A DNA stretch of 48,614 bases from an uncultured Aquimarina sp. (GCA_947489195.1 CANLCT010000034.1:1-48614), one strand, 5' to 3'; shown: positions 1-10,330, counted from the stretch's first letter. Numbers and translations are program-made. Notes: a model not told the origin generated them from the sequence alone.

Positions 1-32
1 TTTCGGGGTTTTTATTTACATTAATTTACGAA

Positions 33-58
33 AAAAACCTAGTATTTACAAGGGTTTT
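33..58 (-). terminator. Possible terminator of the glycogen operon
   Basis: Arms AAAACCT and AGGGTTTT (one bulged G) can pair. Read on the minus strand, the second arm runs into a T-run (the A-run at 31-37). It lies just after the stop of the alpha-glucosidase gene. The imperfect stem keeps confidence moderate. Confidence 0.4.
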
Positions 59-94
59 GAGTATTCTGAATGGGCCTCAAAATTGAACTAAAGG

Positions 95-2494
95 TTAACC
101 AATTACATGTAATTCTGTAAACTTTTTAGGCACTACAAATTCAGCAATACCATCGATATAAGTAATATCAGGAGTAAAATTTTGATTATCTAATTCAATG
201 GATTTAATTTTAAAAGGGCTTCCTATTAACCTAATTTTTAATGATCCATAACTTGTTTTGTATTTACCTGTTTTAAATTGCTGTATGGTTATTTCTTTAT
301 CTTTTCCAGTATAAATGAAATCACATTTGCTATATACGCCTTTTTTGTAACCGTAGCCGTCATTCTCATCTTCATATATCTGAGATTTTTCAATACCTTT
401 TGCGTAATAACAGTCCAGAACAAGTTCTTGAATTACTTTTTCACCTACATATTGCTGAATAGGGTAGCGTGGTATAATTGCTCCAGATTTAACGAAGATT
501 GGCATAGAATCTAAATCAGCGTCAATCCAATATTCTTTACCTCCTTTTATTACGGTATTTGACCAAAAATCAAACCAAATTCCTTTCGGAATATACATGC
601 GTCTTCCTTTAGTATTAGGTTCGTTTATAGGGCAAACTAAGATTTGATTTCCGAAAATAAATTCGTCAGTACGGTAATGTGTTTGTACATCTTCTTGATC
701 ATAAATTACCAATGATTTTAACATGGGTATCCCTTGCTCAATATAATTGTAAAAGGCAGTATATATGTATGGCAATAAGGTATAGCGAATTTCAATAAAC
801 TTACGCGAAATATCAGTTACTTCTTCACCAAAGGACCAAGGTTCTTGTTCACCATGATCACCACTAGAGTGTACTCTAAAAAAGGGATGAAAAATCCCTA
901 ATTGAATCCAACGAGCAAATAGTTCTCCTTGCGGTTGTTCTGCAAAACCACCAATATCTGTACCAGCAAACGAGTAGCCAGACATACACATGCGTTGTAT
1001 TTGTCGGTTGGCAATTACCAAATGCTCCCAAGTAGCAACATTGTCACCCATCCAAGTACTTGTGTAACGCTGTGTGCCCGAATAAGCAGAACGCGTAATC
1101 ACAAAAGGTCGGGTAGGGTACCCAGCTCGTTTTACTCCGTGGTAAGTGGCTCGAGCCATTTGCATTCCGTAAATGTTGTGCGCTTTTCTATGGCTACATG
1201 GATGACCGTCATAATCATGACGAACATCATTTGGAAATGATTTACCAGGAACATCCATAACCGCTGGTTCATTCATATCGTTCCAAACGCCTCGTACACC
1301 AACTTCTTCAATTAAACCTTTGAAAAGCGTAGCCCACCACTCTCTAACTTCGGGACGTGTATAATCGGGGAAGTAACATTCCCCAGGCCATACTTTTCCT
1401 TTCATATACGGACCATCGGCTCGTTTACAATAGTAATCGTTTTCTAAACCTTCTTTAAAAACATCGTAATTATAATCAATTTTAATCCCTGGATCAATAA
1501 TAACTACGGTTTTAAAACCATCATCTGATAGTTCTTTAACCATGCGTTTTGGATCGGGAAATTTATCTTTATCCCAAGTAAAACAACGGAAGCCATCCAT
1601 GTAGTCGATATCTAAATAAATAGCATCGCAAGGAATATTAAGCTCTCTAAATTTACCTGTGATTTCTTTTACTTTGGCCTCGGGATAATAACTCCATTTA
1701 CACTGATGAAAACCTAAAGCCCACATTGGTGGCATTTCAGGTACACCTGTTAATTGTGTATATTTAACAACAACATCTTCCATTTTAGGTCCGTAAATGA
1801 AGTAATAGTTCATTTCACCACCTTGTGCCCAAAAACTGGTTACATTTCTTCGCTCATGGCAAAAGTCAAAATAACTTCGGAAGGTATTATCAAAAAATAT
1901 TCCATAAGATTTTTTGTGATGTAAAGCTACATAAAAAGGAATAGCTTTGTATATAGGATCTGTATTACTACCAAAAGCATAAGAATCGGTAGCCCAATTT
2001 TCAACACGTTTTCCTTTTAGGTTGGAATGAGTTGGTTTATCACCTAATGCATAAAAACTTTCTGCATCGGCAGAAACTTTACTCATTTTTACAATATCAC
2101 TACCTAATTCATAGCTTTCTTCCCAATGAAAACCTTGCTCATCTTGGAGAATGATACAATTTTGTTCAATATCATAAATAGTAACTTTAAGATTACTTTT
2201 TAAAATGTGAATAGCTATTTTTTCAGTAGTAACTATATATGTTTCATCTGTTTCTTCAATTTCTAAAACATTATAGCCATTTAAAGATTTTTTATCAATA
2301 GCATATGAAAAATCATCTTCAAAAGTATTGGTGGTTGTGTACCTAAAACGTACAACACTATCTCTTAAAACTGTTAATTGGAGAATTACACCATTTTCAG
2401 TGTGAAAAAAAAATGTGTCAATATCCTTTTCGTGCTTAAACACTTTGGACGGATACATATTTCCTTTACGTTCTATGTGTTCATTTAAAATCAT
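95..2494 (-). CDS. GH31 family alpha-glucosidase
   Basis: Glycoside hydrolase of family 31, a retaining alpha-glucosidase that releases glucose from alpha-glucan ends. The 799-residue protein has an N-terminal mutarotase-like beta domain, a TIM barrel from about residue 250, and C-terminal beta domains. The nucleophile motif WNDMNEP is at 404-410 (Asp406), and the GDN acid/base motif is at 483-485 (Asp484). No signal peptide is visible, so it probably acts in the cytoplasm. It is the last gene of a run with glgA, glgC and glgB, 38 bp after glgB, which suggests turnover of the glycogen those genes make. A second ATG at residue 13 could be the real start. Family assignment is sure; the substrate (glycogen, maltodextrin or another alpha-glucoside) is inferred from context. 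Confidence 0.93.
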   Translation of the reverse strand: MILNEHIERKGNMYPSKVFKHEKDIDTFFFHTENGVILQLTVLRDSVVRFRYTTTNTFEDDFSYAIDKKSLNGYNVLEIEETDETYIVTTEKIAIHILKSNLKVTIYDIEQNCIILQDEQGFHWEESYELGSDIVKMSKVSADAESFYALGDKPTHSNLKGKRVENWATDSYAFGSNTDPIYKAIPFYVALHHKKSYGIFFDNTFRSYFDFCHERRNVTSFWAQGGEMNYYFIYGPKMEDVVVKYTQLTGVPEMPPMWALGFHQCKWSYYPEAKVKEITGKFRELNIPCDAIYLDIDYMDGFRCFTWDKDKFPDPKRMVKELSDDGFKTVVIIDPGIKIDYNYDVFKEGLENDYYCKRADGPYMKGKVWPGECYFPDYTRPEVREWWATLFKGLIEEVGVRGVWNDMNEPAVMDVPGKSFPNDVRHDYDGHPCSHRKAHNIYGMQMARATYHGVKRAGYPTRPFVITRSAYSGTQRYTSTWMGDNVATWEHLVIANRQIQRMCMSGYSFAGTDIGGFAEQPQGELFARWIQLGIFHPFFRVHSSGDHGEQEPWSFGEEVTDISRKFIEIRYTLLPYIYTAFYNYIEQGIPMLKSLVIYDQEDVQTHYRTDEFIFGNQILVCPINEPNTKGRRMYIPKGIWFDFWSNTVIKGGKEYWIDADLDSMPIFVKSGAIIPRYPIQQYVGEKVIQELVLDCYYAKGIEKSQIYEDENDGYGYKKGVYSKCDFIYTGKDKEITIQQFKTGKYKTSYGSLKIRLIGSPFKIKSIELDNQNFTPDITYIDGIAEFVVPKKFTELHVIG

Positions 2495-2532
2495 AAGAAA
2501 TGGTTTTTACCAAGTTTGTACCTTAAAGGTAC

Positions 2533-4440
2533 TTATTCGTGTTTAAAAATTACTACAGAAAGTGGAGGTAAACTAATTAATGCAGAATATTTTTTAAAAT
2601 GCCAGCCTTTGTTGCTTACTTTTATGATATTGTTATTTTTTAGTCCACTCCCGTGATATTTTTTTAAATCTGAGTTAAATATTTCTTTTATATTTTTATT
2701 ATAATTCAAACCTATTTTATATTTTTTTCTCAAAGTTGGCGTTAAATTACAAACGATGATTAAGTCATTGGCTGTATCATGTCCTTTTCGAATATAACTG
2801 AGTACAGAGTTTTCTGCATCATTAATTTCAATCCATTCATAGCCCTCGGGGCTAAATGCTTTTTCATATAAAGCAGGTTCAGATTTGTATAATTGATTTA
2901 AATCGGCAACAAATTTTTGCATTTTTTTATGAGGCTCAAATTCAAGTAAATGCCAATCTAAGCTTTGTTGAAAATTCCATTCTTCAGTTTGTCCAAACTC
3001 TGCTCCTTGAAAAAGTAATTTAGTTCCAGGATGAGTAAACATATAAGCATACAAGGCTCTTAAATTTGCAAAGCGTTCCCACTCGTTACCGGGAAGACGA
3101 TAAATTAATGACTTTTTACCATAAACTACTTCATCATGTGAGAGCGGTAACATAAAATTTTCGCTGAATGCATAAGCTAAACTAAAGGTGATTTCATTAT
3201 GATGGTGTTTGCGATAAATAGGGTCTTTACCAAAATACCCTAGAGTATCGTGCATCCAACCCATCATCCATTTCATACCAAAGCCTAAACCGCCTAATTC
3301 AATAGGGGTAGTAACACCTGTAAATGCAGTAGATTCTTCGGCAATAGTTTGGACACCTTCAAAGCGTGTATATATTTCGGTATTAAAATCCTTTATAAAT
3401 TGTATGGCTTCTAAATTTTCTCGTTCACCATATATATTAGGTTCCCATTCTCCGTCTTCACGAGAATAATCTAGATATAGCATAGAAGCAACTGCATCAA
3501 CTCTTAAAGCGTCAATATGGAATTCTTGCATCCAAAAAACAGCATTACTAATTAAAAAAGCCTTGACTTCATTACGACCGTAATTAAATATCAAACTTTT
3601 CCAGTCTTGATGATATCCTTTTCGAGGATCGGGATGTTCGTATAAATGTGATCCGTCAAAAAAACCAAGTCCATGGGCATCTTCAGGAAAATGCGAGGGT
3701 ACCCAATCTATGATTACACCAATATCATGTTTATGAAATTGATCTATTAAGTATTTTAAATCATCAGGAGTTCCAAAGCGTGCACTAGGTGCAAAATATC
3801 CAGTTAGCTGGTAGCCCCATGATGGGGAATAGGGGTATTCCATAATTGGCATAAATTCTACATGAGTAAAATTCATTTTGGCTACGTACTTGACAAGTTG
3901 TGTAGCTAATTCGCGAAAGCTTAAGTTTTTATATCCATCATTTTTTTTCCATGATTCTAAATGTACTTCGTATACAGAAAATGGTTTGTCTAATCCATTC
4001 TTATCTTTTCGATAAGACATCCAAGCGGAGTCTTTCCATTTATAGCTTGAGTTATCCTGAATTATAGAAGCTGTTTTGGGAGGAGTTTCGCACAACCTTC
4101 CATATGGGTCAGCTTTTTCAGTAACAATACCATTGTTATTTGATTCAATACGGTATTTATATAACTCTCCATGGGTTATATTAGGGATAAAACCTTCCCA
4201 AATGCCTGAGCTATCCCAGCGGACATATAATTGATGTTGATCACCTTGCCAAAAATTAAAGTTTCCTATAACCGCTACTGATTTAGCAGTGGGTGCCCAT
4301 ACAGAAAAATAGGTGCCTTTAACACCGTTTACGGTAACTGTGTGTGCCCCAAATTTGTCAAATAAATTATAATGAGATCCGTTTTTAAATAGTGAAATAT
4401 CAAAATCGGTAAATAGAGAATAAGGTTGTACAAGCTTCAT
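2533..4440 (-). CDS. glgB: 1,4-alpha-glucan branching enzyme (GH13)
   Basis: Glycogen branching enzyme: it cuts alpha-1,4 chains and re-attaches them through alpha-1,6 bonds. The 635-residue protein starts with a CBM48-type domain (about 40-120) followed by the GH13 barrel. All four GH13 regions are present: DWVPSHF (245-251), DALRVD with nucleophile Asp315, AEES with acid/base Glu368, and SHDE (434-437). Length is normal for the short bacterial form. It sits 92 bp downstream of glgC and 38 bp upstream of the alpha-glucosidase, so the genes are probably co-transcribed, although the 92-bp gap could hold an internal signal. Confidence 0.96.
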   Translation of the reverse strand: MKLVQPYSLFTDFDISLFKNGSHYNLFDKFGAHTVTVNGVKGTYFSVWAPTAKSVAVIGNFNFWQGDQHQLYVRWDSSGIWEGFIPNITHGELYKYRIESNNNGIVTEKADPYGRLCETPPKTASIIQDNSSYKWKDSAWMSYRKDKNGLDKPFSVYEVHLESWKKNDGYKNLSFRELATQLVKYVAKMNFTHVEFMPIMEYPYSPSWGYQLTGYFAPSARFGTPDDLKYLIDQFHKHDIGVIIDWVPSHFPEDAHGLGFFDGSHLYEHPDPRKGYHQDWKSLIFNYGRNEVKAFLISNAVFWMQEFHIDALRVDAVASMLYLDYSREDGEWEPNIYGERENLEAIQFIKDFNTEIYTRFEGVQTIAEESTAFTGVTTPIELGGLGFGMKWMMGWMHDTLGYFGKDPIYRKHHHNEITFSLAYAFSENFMLPLSHDEVVYGKKSLIYRLPGNEWERFANLRALYAYMFTHPGTKLLFQGAEFGQTEEWNFQQSLDWHLLEFEPHKKMQKFVADLNQLYKSEPALYEKAFSPEGYEWIEINDAENSVLSYIRKGHDTANDLIIVCNLTPTLRKKYKIGLNYNKNIKEIFNSDLKKYHGSGLKNNNIIKVSNKGWHFKKYSALISLPPLSVVIFKHE

Positions 4441-4532
4441 TAAAGGATTTACTTTTAATTTATAATTGATATATAAGGTATTATACTAGGAAGTAATTGA
4501 ACTTTATATTTAGAGTTCTACTATTAAAAGTT

Positions 4533-5810
4533 TTAACCTATAATTGTATTAGGTAAAATAACGGCTCTGTTTTTGATTACGATCACTCCATCTCTAATTA
4601 CATAGGTAGGTGTTTCGATGTCGTCTAAATGATCACCTCCTTTTATTATTACGTTGTTACCGATACTGCAGTTTTTTTCTAAAATAGCATTCGAAATATG
4701 GCAATTATCACCTACTCCTAAGTATGGAATTCCTTTGTTTTCACATTCGGCAACTTCTTCTAACGTTTGATAGTAATCGCTACCCATCATGTAGGTGTTT
4801 TTTAATGTGGTTTTACGCCCAATACGCGATCTAATACCTATAACACAACGATTAATAGTATCGCCAGAAAGGATGCAACCAGCACTAATTAATGCTTTAC
4901 TTAAGGTAGTTACATTTACTTTACTTGGAGGTAAAATACGTGAACGGGTAAGGATATTATTTTCACTATCAAATAAATTAAATTTAGGGATATCATCAGT
5001 TAAGGCTAAATTAGCTTCAAAAAATGATTTTATAGTTCCTATATCTTCCCAATAACCTTCGTACTGATAACCATATACTTTTTTGCCGCTGGTAATAGCT
5101 TCGGGGATAATTTCTTTTCCAAAATCAATTGTAGTGGTATCGTCGAGTACCTCATCCATAATTTTTCGATTAAAAATATAAATTCCCATAGATGCTAAGT
5201 ATTCTCTACCTTCTTCTTTCATTTCTTCAGATACATCAGATTCCCATCCAGCTAATTTATCTATTGGGGGTTTTTCTGTAAATGTTCTTATAAAACTATC
5301 ATCATCGGTTTTAAGTATACCAAAGGCTGGTGCTTCTTTAGCTGAAACGGGTTGTGTAGCAATAGTAATATCGGCACCACTTTTTTCATGAGCATTAATC
5401 ATTTCAGTTAAATCCATTTGATATAATTGATCTCCTGAAAGAATAAGTGCATATTCATACTCGTGCCTATGAAAATGATGTTGGCATTGCCTAACAGCAT
5501 CGGCAGTACCTTGAAACCAAGTTTGGTTATCGGGAGTTTGCTCGGCAGCTAAAATATCAACAAATGCTTCGCTAAAATTACTAAATTGGTAGGTATTTTT
5601 TACGTGAGAATTTAATGAAGCAGAATTGAATTGTGTTAGTACGTACATTCGTTTCAGATCATTATGTATACAATTAGATATCGGAATGTCTACTAAACGG
5701 TATTTACCAGCTATGGGTACTGCCGGTTTTGATCTATGACTTGTTAATGGTTCAAGTCTGGTTCCTCGTCCTCCTCCAAGAATAATACTTAGTACTTTTT
5801 TGTTTAACAT
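4533..5810 (-). CDS. glgC: Glucose-1-phosphate adenylyltransferase
   Basis: Makes ADP-glucose from glucose-1-phosphate and ATP, the committed step of bacterial glycogen synthesis and normally its allosteric control point. The 425-residue protein has the nucleotidyltransferase signature GGGRGTRL at 12-19, then GTADAVRQ at 101-108 and SGDQLYQMD at 125-133. The C-terminal part (about 300-425) is rich in hexapeptide-like repeats, as expected for the left-handed beta-helix. Its start codon lies only 3 bp after the glgA stop, so the two are almost surely translated from one message. Confidence 0.96.
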   Translation of the reverse strand: MLNKKVLSIILGGGRGTRLEPLTSHRSKPAVPIAGKYRLVDIPISNCIHNDLKRMYVLTQFNSASLNSHVKNTYQFSNFSEAFVDILAAEQTPDNQTWFQGTADAVRQCQHHFHRHEYEYALILSGDQLYQMDLTEMINAHEKSGADITIATQPVSAKEAPAFGILKTDDDSFIRTFTEKPPIDKLAGWESDVSEEMKEEGREYLASMGIYIFNRKIMDEVLDDTTTIDFGKEIIPEAITSGKKVYGYQYEGYWEDIGTIKSFFEANLALTDDIPKFNLFDSENNILTRSRILPPSKVNVTTLSKALISAGCILSGDTINRCVIGIRSRIGRKTTLKNTYMMGSDYYQTLEEVAECENKGIPYLGVGDNCHISNAILEKNCSIGNNVIIKGGDHLDDIETPTYVIRDGVIVIKNRAVILPNTIIG

Positions 5811-5813
5811 ATG

Positions 5814-7244
5814 TTATTGATTTTTTTTAAGTGAGTGATACATGTTTATATATTGTTCGGCCGATCTGTCCCAACTATTGTCTATTTTCATTATTTGTTT
5901 TTGCTTGCTGCTATAGAATGGTTTGTTGTTGTAAACATCTACTGCACGCTTGATTCCAAAGCAAATTTCATGAATGCTTATTTTTTTTACGGTAATCCCA
6001 AAACCTTCATCGCCATTATCAATGTCAGTAATAGTATCTATTAGTCCACCAACCTGACTAACAATAGGGATCATTCCGTAACGTAAAGCATACATTTGAT
6101 TAAGCCCACAAGGTTCAACTCTCGAAGGCATTAATAAAAAGTCGGCACCAGCATATATAATATGTGATAGTTTTTCATTATACCCTATGTGATGATTATA
6201 TTTTCCGTTATATTTTCTTCGAATTTCTTCAAGCCTGGTTGTGGTTTCAGCATCACCACTTCCTAAAATAAAAATATTTACACTTAACTTAAATTTTTCA
6301 AATGTTTGTGTAATTACATCAGGCAGTAAGTCAGAACCTTTTTCATAAACAAATCGACCTATAAAAGCTACTAACGGGAGGTTAGGATCAAAACCAAATT
6401 CATTACAGATCCATTCTTTGTTAGCTTTACGACCACTAACTACATTTTGAAGACTGAAATTTTTAATTAGTAACGGATCTGTTTTTGGGTTCCAAACTTC
6501 GGGGTCTACACCATTTAAAATCCCTGTTGATTTAGGGGTTTCATTTATCAGTAAGCTTTCTAAACCATTTGCTTTTTCACGTAATTCGATTAAATAGCTT
6601 GGAGAAACAGTGGTAATTTTCCAAACACATTTAATGGCAGTAGCTAAAGGGTTGATTCTGAAATCCCACTCTAACATGCCTGAATGTTGGAGGTCATATT
6701 CTGGGAAATAATTTAATTTATCAAAACTAAATTCTCCTTGATATTGTGCATTGTGAATAGTAAGTACGGTTGGTATATTTTTTAAAGCATTATATTTATG
6801 TGCATAACTTATAAAAAAGGGAAGAAGTCCCGTGTGATGGTCATGGCAATGGATAATATCGGGTTGATGTTCCATTTGTAATAAAAAGTCTGCTACAACT
6901 TTTTGAAATGCGGTAAAGCGTTCAGTATCGTCGTGATAACCGTATACATCATCTCGATCAGTCAGGTTTTGAATTTTAATCAAAAAAATGGTGAAGCCAA
7001 GTTGATTTTTAGGGATTTCAAAAATTTCATAATCAAAAGCTACCTCACCTAAATATACGGTATCATTAAAAATACAATTTAATGGAGTCGATTTTGTGAA
7101 ATCCTTTACATAAAAGGGCATGATAACCTGCGAAGTAATTCCAGACTTTTCTTGATATTTAGGTAATGCTCCAACTACGTCGGCAAGGCCCCCAACTTTA
7201 GCAATAGGATAGCATTCGGCACTAACGTGTATTATTTTATTCAT
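5814..7244 (-). CDS. glgA: Glycogen synthase (GT5, ADP-glucose type)
   Basis: Extends the alpha-1,4 glucan chain from ADP-glucose. The 476-residue GT5 protein carries the KxGGL substrate loop (KVGGLADV, 16-23), HDHHTG (134-139), HNAQYQG (164-170) and the EPCGLNQ motif (377-383) of the C-terminal GT-B domain. It is the first gene of the minus-strand glycogen operon glgA-glgC-glgB-GH31. The upstream region holds an 8-bp inverted repeat (7300-7319), a possible operator. I see no exact Bacteroidota -7 box for it. Confidence 0.95.
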   Translation of the reverse strand: MNKIIHVSAECYPIAKVGGLADVVGALPKYQEKSGITSQVIMPFYVKDFTKSTPLNCIFNDTVYLGEVAFDYEIFEIPKNQLGFTIFLIKIQNLTDRDDVYGYHDDTERFTAFQKVVADFLLQMEHQPDIIHCHDHHTGLLPFFISYAHKYNALKNIPTVLTIHNAQYQGEFSFDKLNYFPEYDLQHSGMLEWDFRINPLATAIKCVWKITTVSPSYLIELREKANGLESLLINETPKSTGILNGVDPEVWNPKTDPLLIKNFSLQNVVSGRKANKEWICNEFGFDPNLPLVAFIGRFVYEKGSDLLPDVITQTFEKFKLSVNIFILGSGDAETTTRLEEIRRKYNGKYNHHIGYNEKLSHIIYAGADFLLMPSRVEPCGLNQMYALRYGMIPIVSQVGGLIDTITDIDNGDEGFGITVKKISIHEICFGIKRAVDVYNNKPFYSSKQKQIMKIDNSWDRSAEQYINMYHSLKKNQ

Positions 7245-7299
7245 AAATTATATATTAAAAAAATACTATTGTGATTCTAACACATAAGTTTTCTAAATA

Positions 7300-7319
7300 T
7301 AACTAATGTTTATTAGTTA
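7300..7319. promoter_or_regulatory. Inverted repeat upstream of glgA
   Basis: TAACTAAT and ATTAGTTA face each other across a 4-nt spacer (GTTT), 56 bp before the glgA start. There is no T-run after it on the minus strand, so it looks more like an operator than a terminator. A second perfect palindrome, ACAATTAATTGT, lies at 7331-7342. Function is not known. Confidence 0.4.
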
Positions 7320-7395
7320 ACAAGCGGTATACAATTAATTGTTATCTCCTTTTTAATGGCTTAGCTAAAAAAATGTGTATTGTGTAATTTTATGG

Positions 7396-8412
7396 TTAAA
7401 TAAGTGTTATTTCGTTAATTTTTTGAAGTTCTTTAGCAGAAAAGCTTGTATTGTTTATTGCTAATAAATTTTCTTTTAGTTGAGAAGAAGAACTGGCGCC
7501 TACGAGCACAGAAGTTATTCCCTTTTGATTTAAAATCCATGCAATTGCCATTTGAGATAATTTTTGCTCTCGGTTTTCAGCTATTTTGCTAAGTAAATGT
7601 ATTTGTTTAAGTTTAGCTTCAACTGTTTCTTTTTGTAAATAGGTCTTGTCTTTAGCAGCTCTGGAATCAGTAGGAATACCTTTTAAGTATTTGTTTGTAA
7701 GCATACCTTGTGCCAAGGGCGAAAATGCAATACACCCTAAATTAGTTGCTTGTAGTGTGGGGAGTAATTCTTTTTCAATACTGCGTTCAAATAAGGAATA
7801 TTTGGCTTGGTGAATAATGAAAGGAACTTTTAATTCTTTCAATAATGTTGCCATTTCTTGTGTGCGCTGGGCACCATAATTGGATATGCCTATGTATAAA
7901 GCTTTTCCTTGACGAACAATATCGTAAAGTGCAATAGCAGTTTCTTCTAAAGGTGTTTCAGGATCTGGACGATGATGGTAAAAAACATCTACATACTCTA
8001 GTTGCATACGCTTTAAACTTTGCTCTAAACTGGATATTAAATATTTACGAGATCCCCAATTGCCATATGGACCAGGCCACATATCATAACCCGCTTTGGT
8101 AGCTATAAATAATTCATCTCTGTAGCTTGTAAAATTACGTTTAAAAAGTAAACCAAAATTTTCTTCGGCACTACCATAAGGTGGCCCATAATTGTTTGCT
8201 AAATCAAAATGTGTTATGCCATAGTCAAATGCAGTACGTAGAATATCTTCAGCGTTAGCTAATTGGTTGTAATGACTAAAATTATGCCATAAACCCAATG
8301 AAATAGCAGGTAATAATACACCGCTTTTACCGCTGCGTTTGTATTGCATATTTTGGTATCTGTTTTCGGCAGCTGCGTAGGCCTTGTAGTTTGATTTATC
8401 GTTGATTTGCAT
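7396..8412 (-). CDS. Aldo/keto reductase (YghZ-like)
   Basis: NADPH-dependent aldo/keto reductase of 338 residues, close in layout to the glyceraldehyde-3-phosphate reductase YghZ/GpmR group (also related to potassium-channel beta subunits). The catalytic tetrad is visible: Asp70 and Tyr75 in FDLANNYG (69-76), Lys106 in ATKAGYD, and a histidine in YHHRPD (His146/147). It stands between fumC and glgA on the same strand, but gaps of 141 and 151 bp make a shared operon unlikely. The physiological substrate cannot be read from sequence. Confidence 0.9.
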   Translation of the reverse strand: MQINDKSNYKAYAAAENRYQNMQYKRSGKSGVLLPAISLGLWHNFSHYNQLANAEDILRTAFDYGITHFDLANNYGPPYGSAEENFGLLFKRNFTSYRDELFIATKAGYDMWPGPYGNWGSRKYLISSLEQSLKRMQLEYVDVFYHHRPDPETPLEETAIALYDIVRQGKALYIGISNYGAQRTQEMATLLKELKVPFIIHQAKYSLFERSIEKELLPTLQATNLGCIAFSPLAQGMLTNKYLKGIPTDSRAAKDKTYLQKETVEAKLKQIHLLSKIAENREQKLSQMAIAWILNQKGITSVLVGASSSSQLKENLLAINNTSFSAKELQKINEITLI

Positions 8413-8495
8413 ATAGAGCTATTGTTTAAAATAAGTGCTGTGTCAATTTACAGAATTTATATAAACGTGCCTAGTTCTTTTTTTGTAAAAGTGAT

Positions 8496-8531
8496 TATAA
8501 AAAAAGCGACACCAAATTAATGATGTCGCTT
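8496..8531 (-). terminator. fumC terminator
   Basis: Arms AAGCGACA (8504-8511) and TGTCGCTT (8524-8531) form an 8-bp stem with a 12-nt loop. On the minus strand it is followed by a T-run (A-run at 8499-8505). It lies 22 bp after the fumC stop. Confidence 0.85.
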
Positions 8532-8553
8532 AAAAATTATAAATGAACAGTGT

Positions 8554-9951
8554 TTATTTTAATCCTCCAATCATATCTTCGGGCTTAACCCATTCATCAA
8601 ATTCTTGCTCTGTTACATAACCTAAACGAACAGCTTCCGTTTTAAGTGTGGTTCCGTTTTGGTGTGCAGTATTTGCAATTTCAGCAGCTTTATAATAGCC
8701 TATTTTGGTATTTAAAGCAGTAACCAGCATAAGTGAATTATTTAATAATTCGGTAATACGGGCATAGTTAGGTTCAATGCCAATAGCGCAATTATCATTA
8801 AAAGATACACATGCATCACCAATAAGTTGAGCACTTTGTAATACATTAGCAGCCATTACAGGTTTAAATACATTAAGTTCAAAATGACCTTGCATACCAC
8901 CAACATTTACAGCCACATCATTACCTAATATTTGTGCACATACCATAGTTAAAGCTTCGCACTGTGTTGGGTTTACTTTTCCAGGCATAATAGAACTGCC
9001 AGGCTCATTAGCAGGAATAATTAATTCGCCAAGTCCACTACGAGGACCAGATGCTAGCATACGAATATCATTTCCTATTTTATTTAAAGAAACAGCTAAT
9101 GTTTTTAAAGCGCCATGTGTTTCAACCAAAGCATCATGAGCTGCAAGTGCTTCAAATTTATTTTTAGCAGATACAAATGGAAGTTTTGTGAATTCAGCAA
9201 TGTATTCTGAAACACGTTTAGCATATCCTTTTGGGGTATTTAAACCTGTACCAACAGCTGTTCCTCCTAAGGCAAGTTCAGCCATATGTGGTAATGTACT
9301 TTCTAATGCTTTTATACCATGGTCTAATTGCGAAACATAACCAGAAAGTTCTTGACCTATAGTTAATGGGGTAGCATCCATAAAATGGGTTCTACCAATT
9401 TTTACAACATCTTTAAATTCTTCAGATTTTTTGTGAAGTGTATCTCTTAGTTTTTGAACACCAGGAATGGTAACTTCAACAAGTTTTTTATAAATGGCAA
9501 TATGCATTCCCGTAGGGAAGGTGTCATTTGATGATTGTGATTTATTTACATCATCATTTGGTTGTAGTGTTTTTTCTCCTTTACCAATAGTATGACCTGC
9601 AATTTGATGAGCGCGGTTCGCCACAACTTCATTTACATTCATATTACTTTGTGTACCAGAACCTGTTTGCCATATCACTAAAGGAAATTGATCATCATGT
9701 TTTCCTTCTAAAATTTCATTACAAGCTTGTGCTATTAAATCACGCTTTTCAATAGCAAGTGCACCTAATTCACAATTGGTAAAAGCAGCTGCTTTTTTTA
9801 AATAAGCAAAACCATAAATAATTTCTAATGGCATTGAGGCACTTGGTCCAATTTTAAAATTGTTAATCGAACGTTGTGTTTGTGCTCCCCACAATTTGTC
9901 AGAAGGCACTTTAACCTCACCCATTGTATCTTTTTCAATTCTATATTCCAT
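8554..9951 (-). CDS. fumC: Fumarate hydratase, class II
   Basis: Interconverts fumarate and L-malate in the TCA cycle; cytoplasmic homotetramer, oxygen-stable. The 465-residue protein has the superfamily motifs GSGTQSNMN (97-105), SSND (140-143), GRTHFMDA (186-193) and the fumarase/aspartase signature [11 protein letters not shown] (318-328). Length matches E. coli FumC. It appears monocistronic: it has its own promoter candidate (10008-10038), about 50 nt of leader containing a small hairpin (9967-9982), and its own terminator. Confidence 0.97.
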   Translation of the reverse strand: MEYRIEKDTMGEVKVPSDKLWGAQTQRSINNFKIGPSASMPLEIIYGFAYLKKAAAFTNCELGALAIEKRDLIAQACNEILEGKHDDQFPLVIWQTGSGTQSNMNVNEVVANRAHQIAGHTIGKGEKTLQPNDDVNKSQSSNDTFPTGMHIAIYKKLVEVTIPGVQKLRDTLHKKSEEFKDVVKIGRTHFMDATPLTIGQELSGYVSQLDHGIKALESTLPHMAELALGGTAVGTGLNTPKGYAKRVSEYIAEFTKLPFVSAKNKFEALAAHDALVETHGALKTLAVSLNKIGNDIRMLASGPRSGLGELIIPANEPGSSIMPGKVNPTQCEALTMVCAQILGNDVAVNVGGMQGHFELNVFKPVMAANVLQSAQLIGDACVSFNDNCAIGIEPNYARITELLNNSLMLVTALNTKIGYYKAAEIANTAHQNGTTLKTEAVRLGYVTEQEFDEWVKPEDMIGGLK

Positions 9952-10007
9952 GATGTTTTATTAGTGCATCCATTTTTGGATGATTCTTTTATGTGTAAAA
10001 ATGAGCA

Positions 10008-10038
10008 CAAATTTAACAAAGCATAATTAGATAGTCAA
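10008..10038 (-). promoter_or_regulatory. fumC promoter, Bacteroidota type
   Basis: On the minus strand the -7 box is TAAATTTG (10008-10015, fits TAnnTTTG). A -33 TTG lies at 10036-10038, 20 bp upstream of it. This matches the known Bacteroidota housekeeping promoter layout and gives a leader of about 50 nt. Confidence 0.7.
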
Positions 10039-10322
10039 AGACTAATTGGCTTTTAATGTCTTATAGCTAGGTTAATTTTTTTAGAATTATTAAAAAGTTA
10101 CTAAACTTTGTTTAGGAACTGTGTTTAGTATGATTAATTTTAAATTGTCATTTTGGTATTTTTTTATTTCTATATTTATTTTTTGATAATAAGTACAGCT
10201 CGTATAGACATGTAAATAGGAAAATCGTAATTAAAAAGAACTAGTTAAGAGGTAATAAATTCACTACCATGAATAATCTAAAAAATCATAAGTTGAGTGA
10301 TCATTAACTAAAAACAATTTTT

Positions 10323-10330
10323 TATATTTG
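10323..10330 (+). promoter_or_regulatory. -7 box for the 54-residue protein gene
   Basis: TATATTTG fits the Bacteroidota -7 consensus TAnnTTTG and ends 18 bp before the ATG at 10349. A TTG at the right -33 distance is not present, so the promoter may be weak or activated. Confidence 0.5.

Noticed and set aside
929..1240. Plus-strand ORF inside the GH31 gene
   Set aside because: Antisense to conserved catalytic regions, with no independent support.
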